DNA of 64,000 nucleotides from an uncultured Oscillibacter sp. (GCA_910583695.1 CAJTZL010000003.1:37871-101870); one strand, 5' to 3'. Positions 50,915 to 59,499 are shown, counted from the stretch's first letter. Made by a program: numbers and translations. Notes: generated by a model not told the origin, from the letters alone.

Positions 50915-51434
50915 GCCGTCCCTCCGATAAAGCGTAACTTCTGAAAACAACAGGCTCAATTTCTACTCCTCCATTGCAAACGCAGTCTTTCATGTGTTCC
51001 TCATAGCAAGCCGGACAGGCGATGTTGTGCGGGGACCGATAGCCCACCGCGCCCAGCAAACGGGCGAACAGCAGCGCATCCCGCTCTGATGGAAATTCGT
51101 AGACATTCAAATCACAGCCGCCAAGACAGCAGTAATCGGTCACAACCTCCCAGCCGGGGCCGGTCTCTGCCTCCCGAACATGAAACCGCACGGCGCTTCT
51201 GAGTTGATTGACAGGCTCATTCAGAATTGCGGCGATGGTATCCCGCAGTTCCATGGGCCGCTGCTCCAGCTCAAACTTGTCCGCTCTTGTTTTGGCAAGC
51301 TGGAGCTCCAGGTATCGGATGTTCCTCTGCTTTTCCTCCAGCCTCTCCTGAAGGTCATAGGTTTCGCCGTCAGGGAAAAAACGGACTTTGCGCGATCGCG
51401 CCCACCGGCGGAGCCAGGAAAACCTTATTCCCAT
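50895..51434 (-). CDS. Element protein with coiled coil and cysteine-rich end
   Basis: 179 residues; ATG 51434 overlaps the stop of the sigma-like gene (TGATG). N-terminal basic segment and coiled coil (LQERLEEKQRNIRYLELQLAKTRADKFELEQR), then a domain with CCLGGCDLNVYEFP, and IACPACYEEHMKDCVCNGGVEIEPVV at the end, perhaps zinc-binding. Not recognised. Confidence 0.58.
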   Translation of the reverse strand: MGIRFSWLRRWARSRKVRFFPDGETYDLQERLEEKQRNIRYLELQLAKTRADKFELEQRPMELRDTIAAILNEPVNQLRSAVRFHVREAETGPGWEVVTDYCCLGGCDLNVYEFPSERDALLFARLLGAVGYRSPHNIACPACYEEHMKDCVCNGGVEIEPVVFRSYALSEGRHEHASL

Positions 51435-51769
51435 CACGCCGCCGCCAGTTCCGGGCATTCGTTCAGGGAAATCACCGCGCCCCGCAGATCACGGGGAGCG
51501 CCGATGAAGCCGTACCGGCTCCGGCTGTCTTTGCAGTTCAGCAGCTCATACTGGAGCTGGGCATTGATGTGTGCCCCCAGTTCGCCCTTCTCCGGGTCAA
51601 AGCCCGCCACGCAGCGGATCAGCCGGATAGCCAGCTGCTGGTACACGTCGTCATACTCCAGACGCGCCGCCTTCATCAGCCCACGGTTCCGTCGGATGGC
51701 AGCATCAATGCGGTAGAGGTTTTCCTCCACAATGCGGTTGCGCTCGGCAAGAGAGTAATTGTTTTTCAT
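51434..51769 (-). CDS. Truncated sigma-70 region-2-like protein
   Basis: 111 residues. The sequence NRIVEENLYRIDAAIRRNRGLMKAARLEYDDVYQQLAIRLIRCVAGFDPEKGELGAHINAQLQYELLN follows sigma-70 region 2 (with FDP.KG). There is no region 4, so it cannot bind a -35 element on its own. GAAAGGAAATTTCG before the ATG. Such stand-alone region-2 proteins occur in phages and elements; they may modulate RNA polymerase. Confidence 0.65.
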   Translation of the reverse strand: MKNNYSLAERNRIVEENLYRIDAAIRRNRGLMKAARLEYDDVYQQLAIRLIRCVAGFDPEKGELGAHINAQLQYELLNCKDSRSRYGFIGAPRDLRGAVISLNECPELAAA

Positions 51770-51823
51770 CGAAATTTCCTTTCCGGCACTATGGCCTGTC
51801 CGTCTGGCGAATAGAACGGGTTG

Positions 51824-52030
51824 TCAGTTCCAGTCCTGCCAAGGATCTCTTTTGTCATGCCATGACCAGGTAACCGCCCAGCCCGGCGCGTATTTGTGTG
51901 TCCGCCGGTCATACAGCTTGCAGAAATGCCGCTCCAATGCGGGCATTGCGGCGTGATACGCGAGCATTTCCTCCAGTGTATCAAACTGAGCCGTAATTCC
52001 GGTTCCCTGACCAATGAAATAATCTTTCAT
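51824..52030 (-). CDS. Small element protein
   Basis: 68 residues from ATG 52030, overlapping the upstream stop (ATGA). Contains DTLEEMLAYHAAMPALERHFCKLYDRRTHKYAPGWAVTWSWHDKRDPW. Not recognised. Confidence 0.55.
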   Translation of the reverse strand: MKDYFIGQGTGITAQFDTLEEMLAYHAAMPALERHFCKLYDRRTHKYAPGWAVTWSWHDKRDPWQDWN

Positions 52031-52221
52031 AAGATTACCTGCTCCGTGTTTTGGGGGGCCCAGAAGCGGCAATGCCCCTGACCCCGGTCCTCCATGAACA
52101 TCTCATGGGTATAAGTTGATGCATTGTACTCCGGACTGTGACATTTCTGCCGCAGCCGAAAGTTCTCACGCTCTATGTACGAATGGGCGCAGGTGCCACA
52201 GCTTTTCTCGTTTTCCCGCAA
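52027..52221 (-). CDS. Small cysteine-containing element protein
   Basis: 64 residues; cysteines in SCGTCAHSYIERENFRLRQKCHSPEYN and GHCRFWAP look like a CxxC...C...C zinc site. Coupled to the downstream gene. Not recognised. Confidence 0.6.
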   Translation of the reverse strand: MRENEKSCGTCAHSYIERENFRLRQKCHSPEYNASTYTHEMFMEDRGQGHCRFWAPQNTEQVIL

Positions 52222-52223
52222 GC

Positions 52224-52754
52224 TCAGCCCTCCTTTTTGTTCTGCCGTGCCATTTCCGCATTGAAAAGAGGAGTCAGCGTAAAGCCCCCGTCCACATAGT
52301 AGAAAAAAACCGGCTTCAGCCCGTCATCAATCTCCAACACGCTATACGACTCCAGTTGGACGTCCAGAATATCCTGGTAAGGCTCAAACTCCAAATGCTT
52401 CCAAAAATCCTGAGGCGACAGCTTTGTGGTCAGGCTTTTCACGAGTGCGTAATTGTGCCCCTCTGGCAGGAGGGAACGGCCAAGGCCCTTCTCCAGCGAC
52501 ATGTGCAGCCACCATTCATTTACACTTTTGAATGCGTAGACTCGCAGTTCGCAGGGAGTTTTCCGCTTCGGGCACCAGCCCGGCACATAGATTTTGGGAT
52601 CGCCCCGCTTAAACCTTCGGGCTTTCTTCCCGCCGGTGCAGAACCGCTCACCCAGGTGCATCATGACGCCCATGGCCCTTTGAGGAATGGGATCGCTGTA
52701 ATAGAGATTATGGGGGCAGCCGCCACACACCGGCTTTCTGGGTCCGTTACGCAT
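52224..52754 (-). CDS. Element protein with N-terminal cysteines
   Basis: 176 residues from ATG 52754 (GGAGGAGCGCGCG upstream; the start overlaps the upstream stop region). N-terminal CGGCPHNLYYSDPIPQ and YVPGWCPKRKTPCELRVY could bind a metal; the rest (WWLHMSLEKGLGRSLLPEGHNYALVKSLTTKLSPQDFWKHLEF) is helical. Not recognised. Confidence 0.6.
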   Translation of the reverse strand: MRNGPRKPVCGGCPHNLYYSDPIPQRAMGVMMHLGERFCTGGKKARRFKRGDPKIYVPGWCPKRKTPCELRVYAFKSVNEWWLHMSLEKGLGRSLLPEGHNYALVKSLTTKLSPQDFWKHLEFEPYQDILDVQLESYSVLEIDDGLKPVFFYYVDGGFTLTPLFNAEMARQNKKEG

Positions 52755-53205
52755 CGCGCGCTCCTCCTTCCGGACCGGGGACCACATCAGAGGCCCTCGT
52801 GCCATTGGAAGTCTCCGCTCCCTCTAGCCAGCATCGGACAGCGGGCTGGTCCTCGTTGTGAAACAGCTCTGCGAATATTCGGTGCAAAGCATCCGGGTTC
52901 ATCCCCCAATGGGGGCCGAACACCTGGTGCAGATGCCGGTACACCGCCGCCAGAAAATCATCGCTGGAGATATCTCCGGGCTTATCCAGGTTGATGCACA
53001 AGCGTCCGCCGCATTTTCCACAGGTGCCTGACAGACAAAGCCGATAGGGGTGCGGAGACGCCAGGGTTGTGTAGGCCAGTTCCGCTTTTGGCTCCTGGAT
53101 ACTGCCAAATAAGTAGGTGATTCGCGCCAACGGGTCCTCGGATTGAATTGCCGCGCAAGAACACATTTTTTCGCCCTTGTGTGGGCATTCCTGTTTCCGG
53201 CTCAT
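52747..53205 (-). CDS. Element protein with cysteine pairs
   Basis: 152 residues. CPHKGEKMCSCAAI at the start and GTCGKCGGRLCINLDKPGD near residue 60 suggest zinc binding. Starts right after the stop of the DUF3268 gene. Function unknown. Confidence 0.58.
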   Translation of the reverse strand: MSRKQECPHKGEKMCSCAAIQSEDPLARITYLFGSIQEPKAELAYTTLASPHPYRLCLSGTCGKCGGRLCINLDKPGDISSDDFLAAVYRHLHQVFGPHWGMNPDALHRIFAELFHNEDQPAVRCWLEGAETSNGTRASDVVPGPEGGARDA

Positions 53206-53601
53206 TCAGGCTGCCTCCTTCTCATTTCTACAAAGGTCAATGACCTTCTGGCACTGGTCCATCTCGAAGCCGCCGATGTGGGCGGTTCTCATGGGCAGGC
53301 CCATTTCTTTCGCCAGCCAGCGGTAGGCGGCGGTCCTGCTCATCTTCCGGCGTTTCCACAGGCCGTCAAAGACCTGGTGGGCCTCGATCCGTTTCAGCCG
53401 CAGGATCTCATTGGCGACATTACCAAGGGGACGGTCCGTCCCCTTGTGGCAGCCGACCCTTGCTCCGCAATTCTGGCACTGGTAAATTTTCTCATTTTCA
53501 TTTCCCAGCCGCGCCGTAGACGCACCGTAAACGGTCTCAGCGGAAACCAGGCGAATGACGCCGCCGCAGTAACGGCAGATCGTTGGAGTTTTCAAGGACA
53601 T
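53206..53601 (-). CDS. DUF3268-type zinc-finger protein, copy B
   Basis: 131 residues. TICRYCGGVIRLVSAETVYG...YQCQNCGARVGCHKGTDRPLGNVANEILRLKRIEAHQVFDGLWKRRKMSRTAAYRWLAKEMGL...AHIGGFEMDQC is the full DUF3268 pattern, closer to the family consensus than the copy at 46090. Function unknown. Confidence 0.82.
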   Translation of the reverse strand: MSLKTPTICRYCGGVIRLVSAETVYGASTARLGNENEKIYQCQNCGARVGCHKGTDRPLGNVANEILRLKRIEAHQVFDGLWKRRKMSRTAAYRWLAKEMGLPMRTAHIGGFEMDQCQKVIDLCRNEKEAA

Positions 53602-53610
53602 TCCTCCCCT

Positions 53611-54753
53611 CTATGCCGCCTTTGGGGCGGACGCTTTTTTCTTTTTGGCCGCAGCCGGTTTTTCCTCTGTGGATGGCGCCCGGATGCCAATTTGCAAATA
53701 ATAGGCATCGTCCGCCTCCAGCGTCAGCATCCCGCTCTGGGCGATTCCCAGCTTTACCGTGCCGGTCAGGGATCTCAGGCACGACATAAGCTGCTTGGAA
53801 ATATACCAATACTCTCCCTGAGGCATCCCGGTCAGCGGGATCACATCCAGGGGAACTGCGGTGTTTCCGTGTTCACTCTCGCAGCGGAAGGTGAGCCGCT
53901 GGCCCTCAAAGCGCAGGCACACCTTTCCGCCCGAGTCCACACAGCTGGCGGTGTCCAGAGCTTTCCGCAGCTCCTCCACGCCAGAGAGGACCGTAAACTG
54001 GTTTCGGATGCTTCCGATCAGCCCCTCCACGTTGATGTAGTCCCCCTCCAGGAGGCGGGCGCTGAACGCGAAGTTCTCCTTCAGAAAGACGATGGCCTTT
54101 CCGGTAGTGCCGACACGGAATTCATCCTTGTCGCCGCATAACCGGGCCAGCTTTTCCAGGGAGAAGGCAGGGATCAGCAGGCTGACGTCGCCGGTACTCT
54201 TGTCGTCGCCCTTGGCGGTGACGATGCAGCTTCCATTGCCCACGGCGGCCCGGAGGCCGTCTTTGGTGAACTTCAGATTGATACATTTCATCAGAGGCTT
54301 GCTGTCGTCCTGAGCGGCGGCGAACACGGTCCGTTTCGCCATACCAGGGATGCCGCTGACCTTCACTGTGTCCTCCGGGAAGGGCATTTCCAGCTTGGGA
54401 TAACTGCTGCGTTCATAGATCGGAACCAGATATTCCGCGTCGCCGCTGCGAAGATGCAGCAGCGGTTTGCCGGAAATCCGTTCCAACTCCACGGTATCGC
54501 CGGACAGCTTTTCCAGCATGGAGACGGCGAAACGGGCGTTCAAGACAAAGGCGTCGTCTGCCGGAACCGCGCAGGAAATCTTCTGCTCCAGTGTGATCTC
54601 CAGATTTGTCGCAGTCATGGTGAGGATACCGCCCGCGGAGTCAAACTCCAAAAGCAGTCCCTTCAACACATCCAAAGCGGAATCGTGGGGAGCGATGCTC
54701 TCCCCACGTTTGGCCGAACTGAGAAGCTCGGCGCGATTCAATGTTACTTTCAA
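53611..54753 (-). CDS. DNA polymerase III beta subunit (sliding clamp) homologue
   Basis: 380 residues; TTG start (AAAGGAGG upstream), as in the other clamp. N-terminal ALDVLKGLLLEFDSAGGILTMTATNLEITLEQKI; middle LMKCINLKFTKDGLRAAVGNGSCIVTAKG; C-terminal LRSLTGTVKLGIAQSGMLTLEADDAYYLQIGI. A Lys-rich tail follows (AAAKKKKASAPKAA). It is more similar to host DnaN than the 37558 clamp. Adjacent to the helicase: part of a replication module. Confidence 0.88.
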   Translation of the reverse strand: MKVTLNRAELLSSAKRGESIAPHDSALDVLKGLLLEFDSAGGILTMTATNLEITLEQKISCAVPADDAFVLNARFAVSMLEKLSGDTVELERISGKPLLHLRSGDAEYLVPIYERSSYPKLEMPFPEDTVKVSGIPGMAKRTVFAAAQDDSKPLMKCINLKFTKDGLRAAVGNGSCIVTAKGDDKSTGDVSLLIPAFSLEKLARLCGDKDEFRVGTTGKAIVFLKENFAFSARLLEGDYINVEGLIGSIRNQFTVLSGVEELRKALDTASCVDSGGKVCLRFEGQRLTFRCESEHGNTAVPLDVIPLTGMPQGEYWYISKQLMSCLRSLTGTVKLGIAQSGMLTLEADDAYYLQIGIRAPSTEEKPAAAKKKKASAPKAA

Positions 54754-54764
54754 AACAGCCTCCT

Positions 54765-57700
54765 TTACGCCGCGGGAATCTCGAAGAGAGAAATCTGATT
54801 CTCCACTTCCACCCGCTTCTTCGGTTTCCGTTTCTTCTGTTCTTCCATAGATTTTTGCAGCAGGCCCTCGTAAAGCGCCTGTTTTCTCTGTGCGTCGGCG
54901 GAGCGCGTACTGCTTGCCGGTGCGGTTTCTTCCACCGGGACGGCTTGCAGGACTTCTACAATATCCATAACTTCCGGAGCCTGTACTGCGGCAGGTACAA
55001 CGCGCTTGCGCTGAGGGTTGATAACCGCCATCTTTTTGAACGCGGCGGCAATATCCTCCACATTGTCCTTGATGCCCAGGGCCAGCTCCTTTGCCATTTG
55101 GGAAGTCATGTCCTGCACATCGCTCATGGCGGCCAGCCCCTCCTCGGAGAAGCTGCCCTCAATGATGCCCGCCACCGCCAGCTTCGACGCCATCAGCTTC
55201 ATAGCCTTGGCCTGCATGGTGCCAGCGTAGTAGAGCATATAAACCTCTACCCGGGGAGCCGTCTGGTTGATCCGCCAGGACCGGCGGGACGCCTGCCGCA
55301 GCGTAAACAGATTGTAGCCCATACTGTAGAAAATCAGCGTGGTAAAGGCATTGAGGTCCAAGCCCGTTTCCACACAGCGGGGATTGGTGATCAGCACTTG
55401 CAGGCCGGACGCCACCCGTTTTTCCACCCATGCCTCCCGTTTTTCGGGGGGAATGGTTGGGGTCAGAATCTCTGTGCGGAACCCCTCCCGGGTGAGAAGG
55501 TTCAGGAGTTTCTGCTGAGAATCCGTCCGGGTCCAGCTGGTATAAATCAGCACCCGCTCCCCGGCGGCGATTTTCCGCCGCACAATTTCCAGCGTTTTTT
55601 CCTCCTTTGGGAGAATGGTCTCAAAATTTGCTGCATTTTGTGGATGGACCAGCACGACCTTTCCGCTTTCGCACATGGGGTCAATGATGTCCGGCTGGTC
55701 ATAGGGCTGATCCGGGTAGACTGTCAGCAGGTTCAGGTAGGCCGAAAGCAGCTTGTTTGCCGCCTTTCGGTTGCCTTTCAGGAAGGTTTGAAGAATGCTC
55801 TCGGCCTGCTTGTAAGCCTTGGACACTTCTTCCGGCATCTCCAGCGGAACAGGAATTTCCTCGTAGTCCGGCAGGTCCTTCCCCATATCCGACAGAGAGA
55901 GGAAGGCGGTGTACTCCAGCAGGAAGCGGGAGAATACCAGCGGCGACACGCCGGGGAGCTTTTTGGATTTCGTCTTTCGCTTGGTGGTCCGGCGGTTGGA
56001 GTTGTAGTCCCCGTCTTTGACCTCATAGGTGTTTTCCACCACGCCGTATTCCGCGTCGAAGTCGCTGGGTCTGCGGTAGCTCTTGCCGTCCTTCAGCATC
56101 AGACCCGGGACAATCCGGTACAGCAGATGGAAGATGCCGGAGCTGTACCCATTGATGAGCGTGGCCGTCATACCCACAAACTGCTTCGCCGCGCCGTAGA
56201 TCTCCGCCATGGCGTCGCCCTGGCCGCTGGCGTTGTTGTACTCATGGAGCTCATCCGCCAGAAAACCGTCGATCCGTCCCCGCAGCTTCTTTTTGATATA
56301 GGTGCTGAGAGGATAGCGGCGCACGGCCCCCTTCACAGGAAAATAGCCGTCCGGGTTTTCAGCAATCTTATGGAGCTGATCCAGGACCGCCGCGTTTTTT
56401 GTCCGGTCCGTATGCCGGAACGCCTGCTCCCGGTACACCCAGCCGTAGCCGCCAATCTTGACCCATGGAATCTGTCGGCCTGGAACTACGGGTGCCCAAA
56501 GCAGGGAACCGCAGTTCGGACACTTGTGGTTCTTCTTATGTTCCGTCTGGAAAAAGAACTGGTCGGCGTTGACCATGTACCGGCTGCCGTCGTCGCTGAT
56601 CTCCATCTCCAGAGGTTTTCCGCAATCCGGGCAGAGGAACGCTTTTTGACGGCGGTTCCAAGTGACGGCCGGGTAGCGCATATAGCCGTCCCGGGCCTTC
56701 TCCTTGCTGAGGACCGCGTAGACGCTCTTGTCCCCAGCTTCATACATGGCGTACAGCCGGTCTAAATCATTGATGCTCCGTACAACATAGGCGTATGCAT
56801 CGGGCAAAGTCTCAGCGATCTCCCGTACCCACTTCTTTGTGACGTGGGAGGGAGACATGACCACATTAAAGGTTTTTTCGAGGCCTTTGCCGTGTTGGGC
56901 AGACCTCATGCCGTAGAGCGCCCCCAGGGCGGTAGAGCCGATCTTCGTCTTGCCGCTTCCGCATTCCGCGATAATCAGTGCGGTGTCCTTGCGGTCCAGC
57001 TGGCGCTTAACGGCCTCCGCCACGGCCAGCTGGGCGTCATAGAGGGAGTACCCGGCCTTCGATTGGATATAGTCGTTGACCGCCAGCACTTCCTCCGACA
57101 ATGGTTCCGACGCCGGGTCAAACAGCGGCTGGAACTGATGGCGGATGCGGTCCGCCACCGTGATGCCGAAGGTATTGAGGTAGCCGGTGATGTTCTCCAC
57201 ATCTTCAAAGCCATCCGGCTGGTTCGGGTCCCCGCCGGGAATGGCGAAGCTGCCGTTTTCCAGCCCCCGCCCCAGAATTTCCACTACATTCTTGTCCTCC
57301 GGCAGAAGGTCCAGAACCCAGGCGTCCAGGCGCTCCTTGATGGAGATGACCTCCAGGGGGCGCAGCTCGCCCCGATCATTCAGGGCCTCCAGCAGGCAGT
57401 CCCGAAACTCCGGGATCAGCGGCGCGGCGGTCTTCCGGTCCAGCTCTTCAAAGAGGCGGTCCCGGTCCCCGGCGGGGCAGAAGATGTAGCATTTGCGGGG
57501 CTGGGGCGGCGTGTTTGCGGCTTCCTGCGCTTTGCCAGAACCGCCGCTGTCCTTATCCTCGGAATCCTCTGGGGCGTCCTCGGTCCGCACGCCGTCGCTG
57601 GCCATAAGAGTGGCGACGGCATAGGCGCCGTCATGGGAGAGCTGCCGCTCATAACCCTTGGGCCTGCTTTTCAGCACCCGTTGGGTTCCGCCCTGGATAA

Positions 57701-57893
57701 TGTCAACGGACACACCGCCGTAAATAGCGTCGGACATGGCCTTTACCATCTCTGGGTATCCGCCGAAACGGATGGCGCTGATCACTTGGTCCTTTCCGTC
57801 ATGGTCCAGGATAATTGTGTCCGCGTAGGCGGTGAGCCGCACTTCGGACTTGGGGTCAAAATAGGTCAGTTCGATCAGTTTACTGCTTGACAT
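54765..57893 (-). CDS. SNF2-like superfamily 2 helicase
   Basis: 1042 residues. Walker A AECGSGKTKIG at 309-319; two CxxC pairs (CPDC 421-424, CPNC 458-461) form an inserted zinc ribbon; DEAH-type box DELH at 547-550 in GFLADELHEY; motif III VGMTATLING; C-terminal helicase domain with VLIYTSWTRTD, LQVLITNPRCVETGLDL and motif VI LRQASRRSWRINQ. It should translocate on DNA or remodel protein-DNA complexes. ATG 57893 lies 11 bases after AAAGGAG; an out-of-frame ATG four bases upstream starts a 5-codon frame. Behind the second leader repeat. Confidence 0.9.
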   Translation of the reverse strand: MSSSKLIELTYFDPKSEVRLTAYADTIILDHDGKDQVISAIRFGGYPEMVKAMSDAIYGGVSVDIIQGGTQRVLKSRPKGYERQLSHDGAYAVATLMASDGVRTEDAPEDSEDKDSGGSGKAQEAANTPPQPRKCYIFCPAGDRDRLFEELDRKTAAPLIPEFRDCLLEALNDRGELRPLEVISIKERLDAWVLDLLPEDKNVVEILGRGLENGSFAIPGGDPNQPDGFEDVENITGYLNTFGITVADRIRHQFQPLFDPASEPLSEEVLAVNDYIQSKAGYSLYDAQLAVAEAVKRQLDRKDTALIIAECGSGKTKIGSTALGALYGMRSAQHGKGLEKTFNVVMSPSHVTKKWVREIAETLPDAYAYVVRSINDLDRLYAMYEAGDKSVYAVLSKEKARDGYMRYPAVTWNRRQKAFLCPDCGKPLEMEISDDGSRYMVNADQFFFQTEHKKNHKCPNCGSLLWAPVVPGRQIPWVKIGGYGWVYREQAFRHTDRTKNAAVLDQLHKIAENPDGYFPVKGAVRRYPLSTYIKKKLRGRIDGFLADELHEYNNASGQGDAMAEIYGAAKQFVGMTATLINGYSSGIFHLLYRIVPGLMLKDGKSYRRPSDFDAEYGVVENTYEVKDGDYNSNRRTTKRKTKSKKLPGVSPLVFSRFLLEYTAFLSLSDMGKDLPDYEEIPVPLEMPEEVSKAYKQAESILQTFLKGNRKAANKLLSAYLNLLTVYPDQPYDQPDIIDPMCESGKVVLVHPQNAANFETILPKEEKTLEIVRRKIAAGERVLIYTSWTRTDSQQKLLNLLTREGFRTEILTPTIPPEKREAWVEKRVASGLQVLITNPRCVETGLDLNAFTTLIFYSMGYNLFTLRQASRRSWRINQTAPRVEVYMLYYAGTMQAKAMKLMASKLAVAGIIEGSFSEEGLAAMSDVQDMTSQMAKELALGIKDNVEDIAAAFKKMAVINPQRKRVVPAAVQAPEVMDIVEVLQAVPVEETAPASSTRSADAQRKQALYEGLLQKSMEEQKKRKPKKRVEVENQISLFEIPAA

Positions 57894-57920
57894 TCATGTG
57901 CTTTCTCCTTTCCTTGTTCA

Positions 57921-58243
57921 GACAAAAAAAGACCGTAACCGCCTATACAGGCAATTACGGTTTCTTGTCCTCATATTTCCTTCCAGGCCGTTGCGGTGCG
58001 GCAAACGCACCCGCAAGGGGTACGCCGTAGCTCTCCCCCAAGGGGACGTGATATCCGTAAGGCAGCAAGCTGCCAACGGCTATCCAGTAAGCGGCAAAGC
58101 CGCCAAGAGCTGCGCAGGGCGCACTACGCCCCTTCTCTTCGCCGTTCCTCCCTAACTGCTCCGCCCTAATTTGCTCCGCCCTAGAATACGATCTCATTTT
58201 ACCATCCCGACGGGGGGCTGTATAGGTGGAGTTTTATCAACCA
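57921..58243 (-). ncRNA. Structured leader repeat, copy 2 (with terminator before the helicase gene)
   Basis: Repeat of the 41079-41403 leader. The terminator is cleaner here: on the minus strand CCGTAATTGCC, TGTATA loop, GGCGGTTACGG, then TCTTTTTTT, ending 28 bp before the helicase start. Stem bases that differ from copy 1 mostly keep pairing. The 5' 194 bp are almost identical to copy 1. The repeat starts inside the last codons of the upstream lipoprotein gene, so it is transcribed from that operon or from a promoter inside it. Confidence 0.7.
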
Positions 58244-58890
58244 TTGTTCCCATATCGTTCCGGGCAGTAAAATACCAGGAGATCCAGCCAGCGTGAATTG
58301 CGGCCTGGGTCCTCCATGAAATTACAATCTACATAGAAGTCTCCCAGGCAAAAGCCGGCGACGAATTCCTCAAATATGCGGACCTCCTTTGTGGCAAGGT
58401 GGATTATTCCAACGCCAATACATTGGTCCGGATTCTGCGGAAGGATTTTGTCCAGGCAGTCCGCGCATAGAAAAACGGCCACCTTGTCCGTGTCCAGGGT
58501 TTCATCCTCATAAAAACGCAGAGAGCCTGTGGCATACCCTCTGTCATAGTCCAGCATTATGTCTGCGGAAAAGCCGCCGCTCTCACTTTTACCTCCGCCA
58601 AAGGATACAACACCGGCGTATTCTTCAATCATCCGTCGGTTCAGCCTGTCATAGCGGTTGATCTCTATTGGTATGACCTCAAACGTGTTGAGACTAATCA
58701 GTGCGATGTTTTCCTGTCCCCAATAAAATGGTTCCAATGTTTCGATCTTACCTCCGCATAAATAGCAGTCCTCTTTCGCTGTGTCGGAGTGATAAAGGAC
58801 ATCCTCACCGCCGGCGGTATTTTGCATCCGCCCACATCCTGACAGGGTGAGCAGCAGCAATAGAGCCAGGGTCCATGAAGCTTTCTTCAT
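58237..58890 (-). CDS. Lipoprotein with cysteine pairs
   Basis: 217 residues. Signal peptide KKASWTLALLLLLTLSGC with lipobox (LSGC). Mature region has a CYLCGGK motif at about residue 43 and FLCADCLDKI near 142, which together could bind zinc, as in some surface or redox proteins. Not recognised. Start overlaps the SLOG stop (ATGA), so the two are co-translated. Confidence 0.72.
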   Translation of the reverse strand: MKKASWTLALLLLLTLSGCGRMQNTAGGEDVLYHSDTAKEDCYLCGGKIETLEPFYWGQENIALISLNTFEVIPIEINRYDRLNRRMIEEYAGVVSFGGGKSESGGFSADIMLDYDRGYATGSLRFYEDETLDTDKVAVFLCADCLDKILPQNPDQCIGVGIIHLATKEVRIFEEFVAGFCLGDFYVDCNFMEDPGRNSRWLDLLVFYCPERYGNNG

Positions 58891-59420
58891 ACCGTGCCGC
58901 CCTCATGGGTCACGGCCAGGGTGAGGGGATCAATGACGAACATCTCCCGGCCCAGCTTCCGGGCGTAGTTCACTGTGGCGCCGGTGCCGCTGCGGCCCGC
59001 TCCGCTGTAAACGGCCAACAGCACGGCGGCGTGGTCTACCAGAAAGCGGTTGCGTTCCACCATACAGTTTTTGTGGAAGACCCTGTTGACATAGATAATA
59101 GAATCCGCCTGTTCCAAAATGGAATCATAAAGTTCCCGCGATGAAACCGGCCATTTGTCCGCCTGCTCTTTACAGGGAAGGACGCAATGGAGCTTGATCG
59201 TGGGATTCTTCTCTCTCAGGTCAAGTACAATTTGGGCGCAGTAGCAGTCTGTCCCTTCCGCCATCCCGGACAGGAACTGTGTGAATCCCGCTCCTACCAA
59301 TTCAGAGATTTGCTCGGCCAGCGTTGCTTTCAGATCTACGCACCGGCTGTCCGCTTCGTCATACTTCCACGGGAGTTTGCGGGGACGATGGCCAGTGAAG
59401 GCACAGCATTTTGTCGGCAT
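58887..59420 (-). CDS. SLOG-family protein (YpsA/DUF1273-like)
   Basis: 177 residues. CCAFTGHRPRKLPWKYDE at the start, FLSGMAEGTDCYCAQIVLDLREK in the middle and RSGTGATVNYARKLGREMFVIDP at the end are the SLOG Rossmann-like pattern of nucleotide-derivative sensing proteins. First gene of the operon with the lipoprotein, leader and helicase. Confidence 0.85.
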   Translation of the reverse strand: MPTKCCAFTGHRPRKLPWKYDEADSRCVDLKATLAEQISELVGAGFTQFLSGMAEGTDCYCAQIVLDLREKNPTIKLHCVLPCKEQADKWPVSSRELYDSILEQADSIIYVNRVFHKNCMVERNRFLVDHAAVLLAVYSGAGRSGTGATVNYARKLGREMFVIDPLTLAVTHEGGTV

Positions 59421-59439
59421 GAGTCCTCAACCCTCCAAA

Positions 59440-59499
59440 GTATGGGGATTATATCCCCTTAATAAAGAGGATTATAACCCCCATACTATTAACTGTCAA
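59440..59499. promoter_or_regulatory. Consensus promoter with overlapping inverted-repeat operator
   Basis: Minus strand TTGACA (59494-59499), 17-bp spacer, TATAAT (59471-59476): a perfect sigma-A promoter for the SLOG-lipoprotein-helicase operon. Inverted repeat GTATGGGG-TTATA (arms 59440-59453 and 59473-59486) covers the -10 region and lies just upstream of the HTH gene: probable operator for that protein. Confidence 0.75.

Noticed and set aside
54741..57890. Large plus-strand frames opposite the helicase
   Set aside because: Antisense; helicase motifs clear on minus strand.
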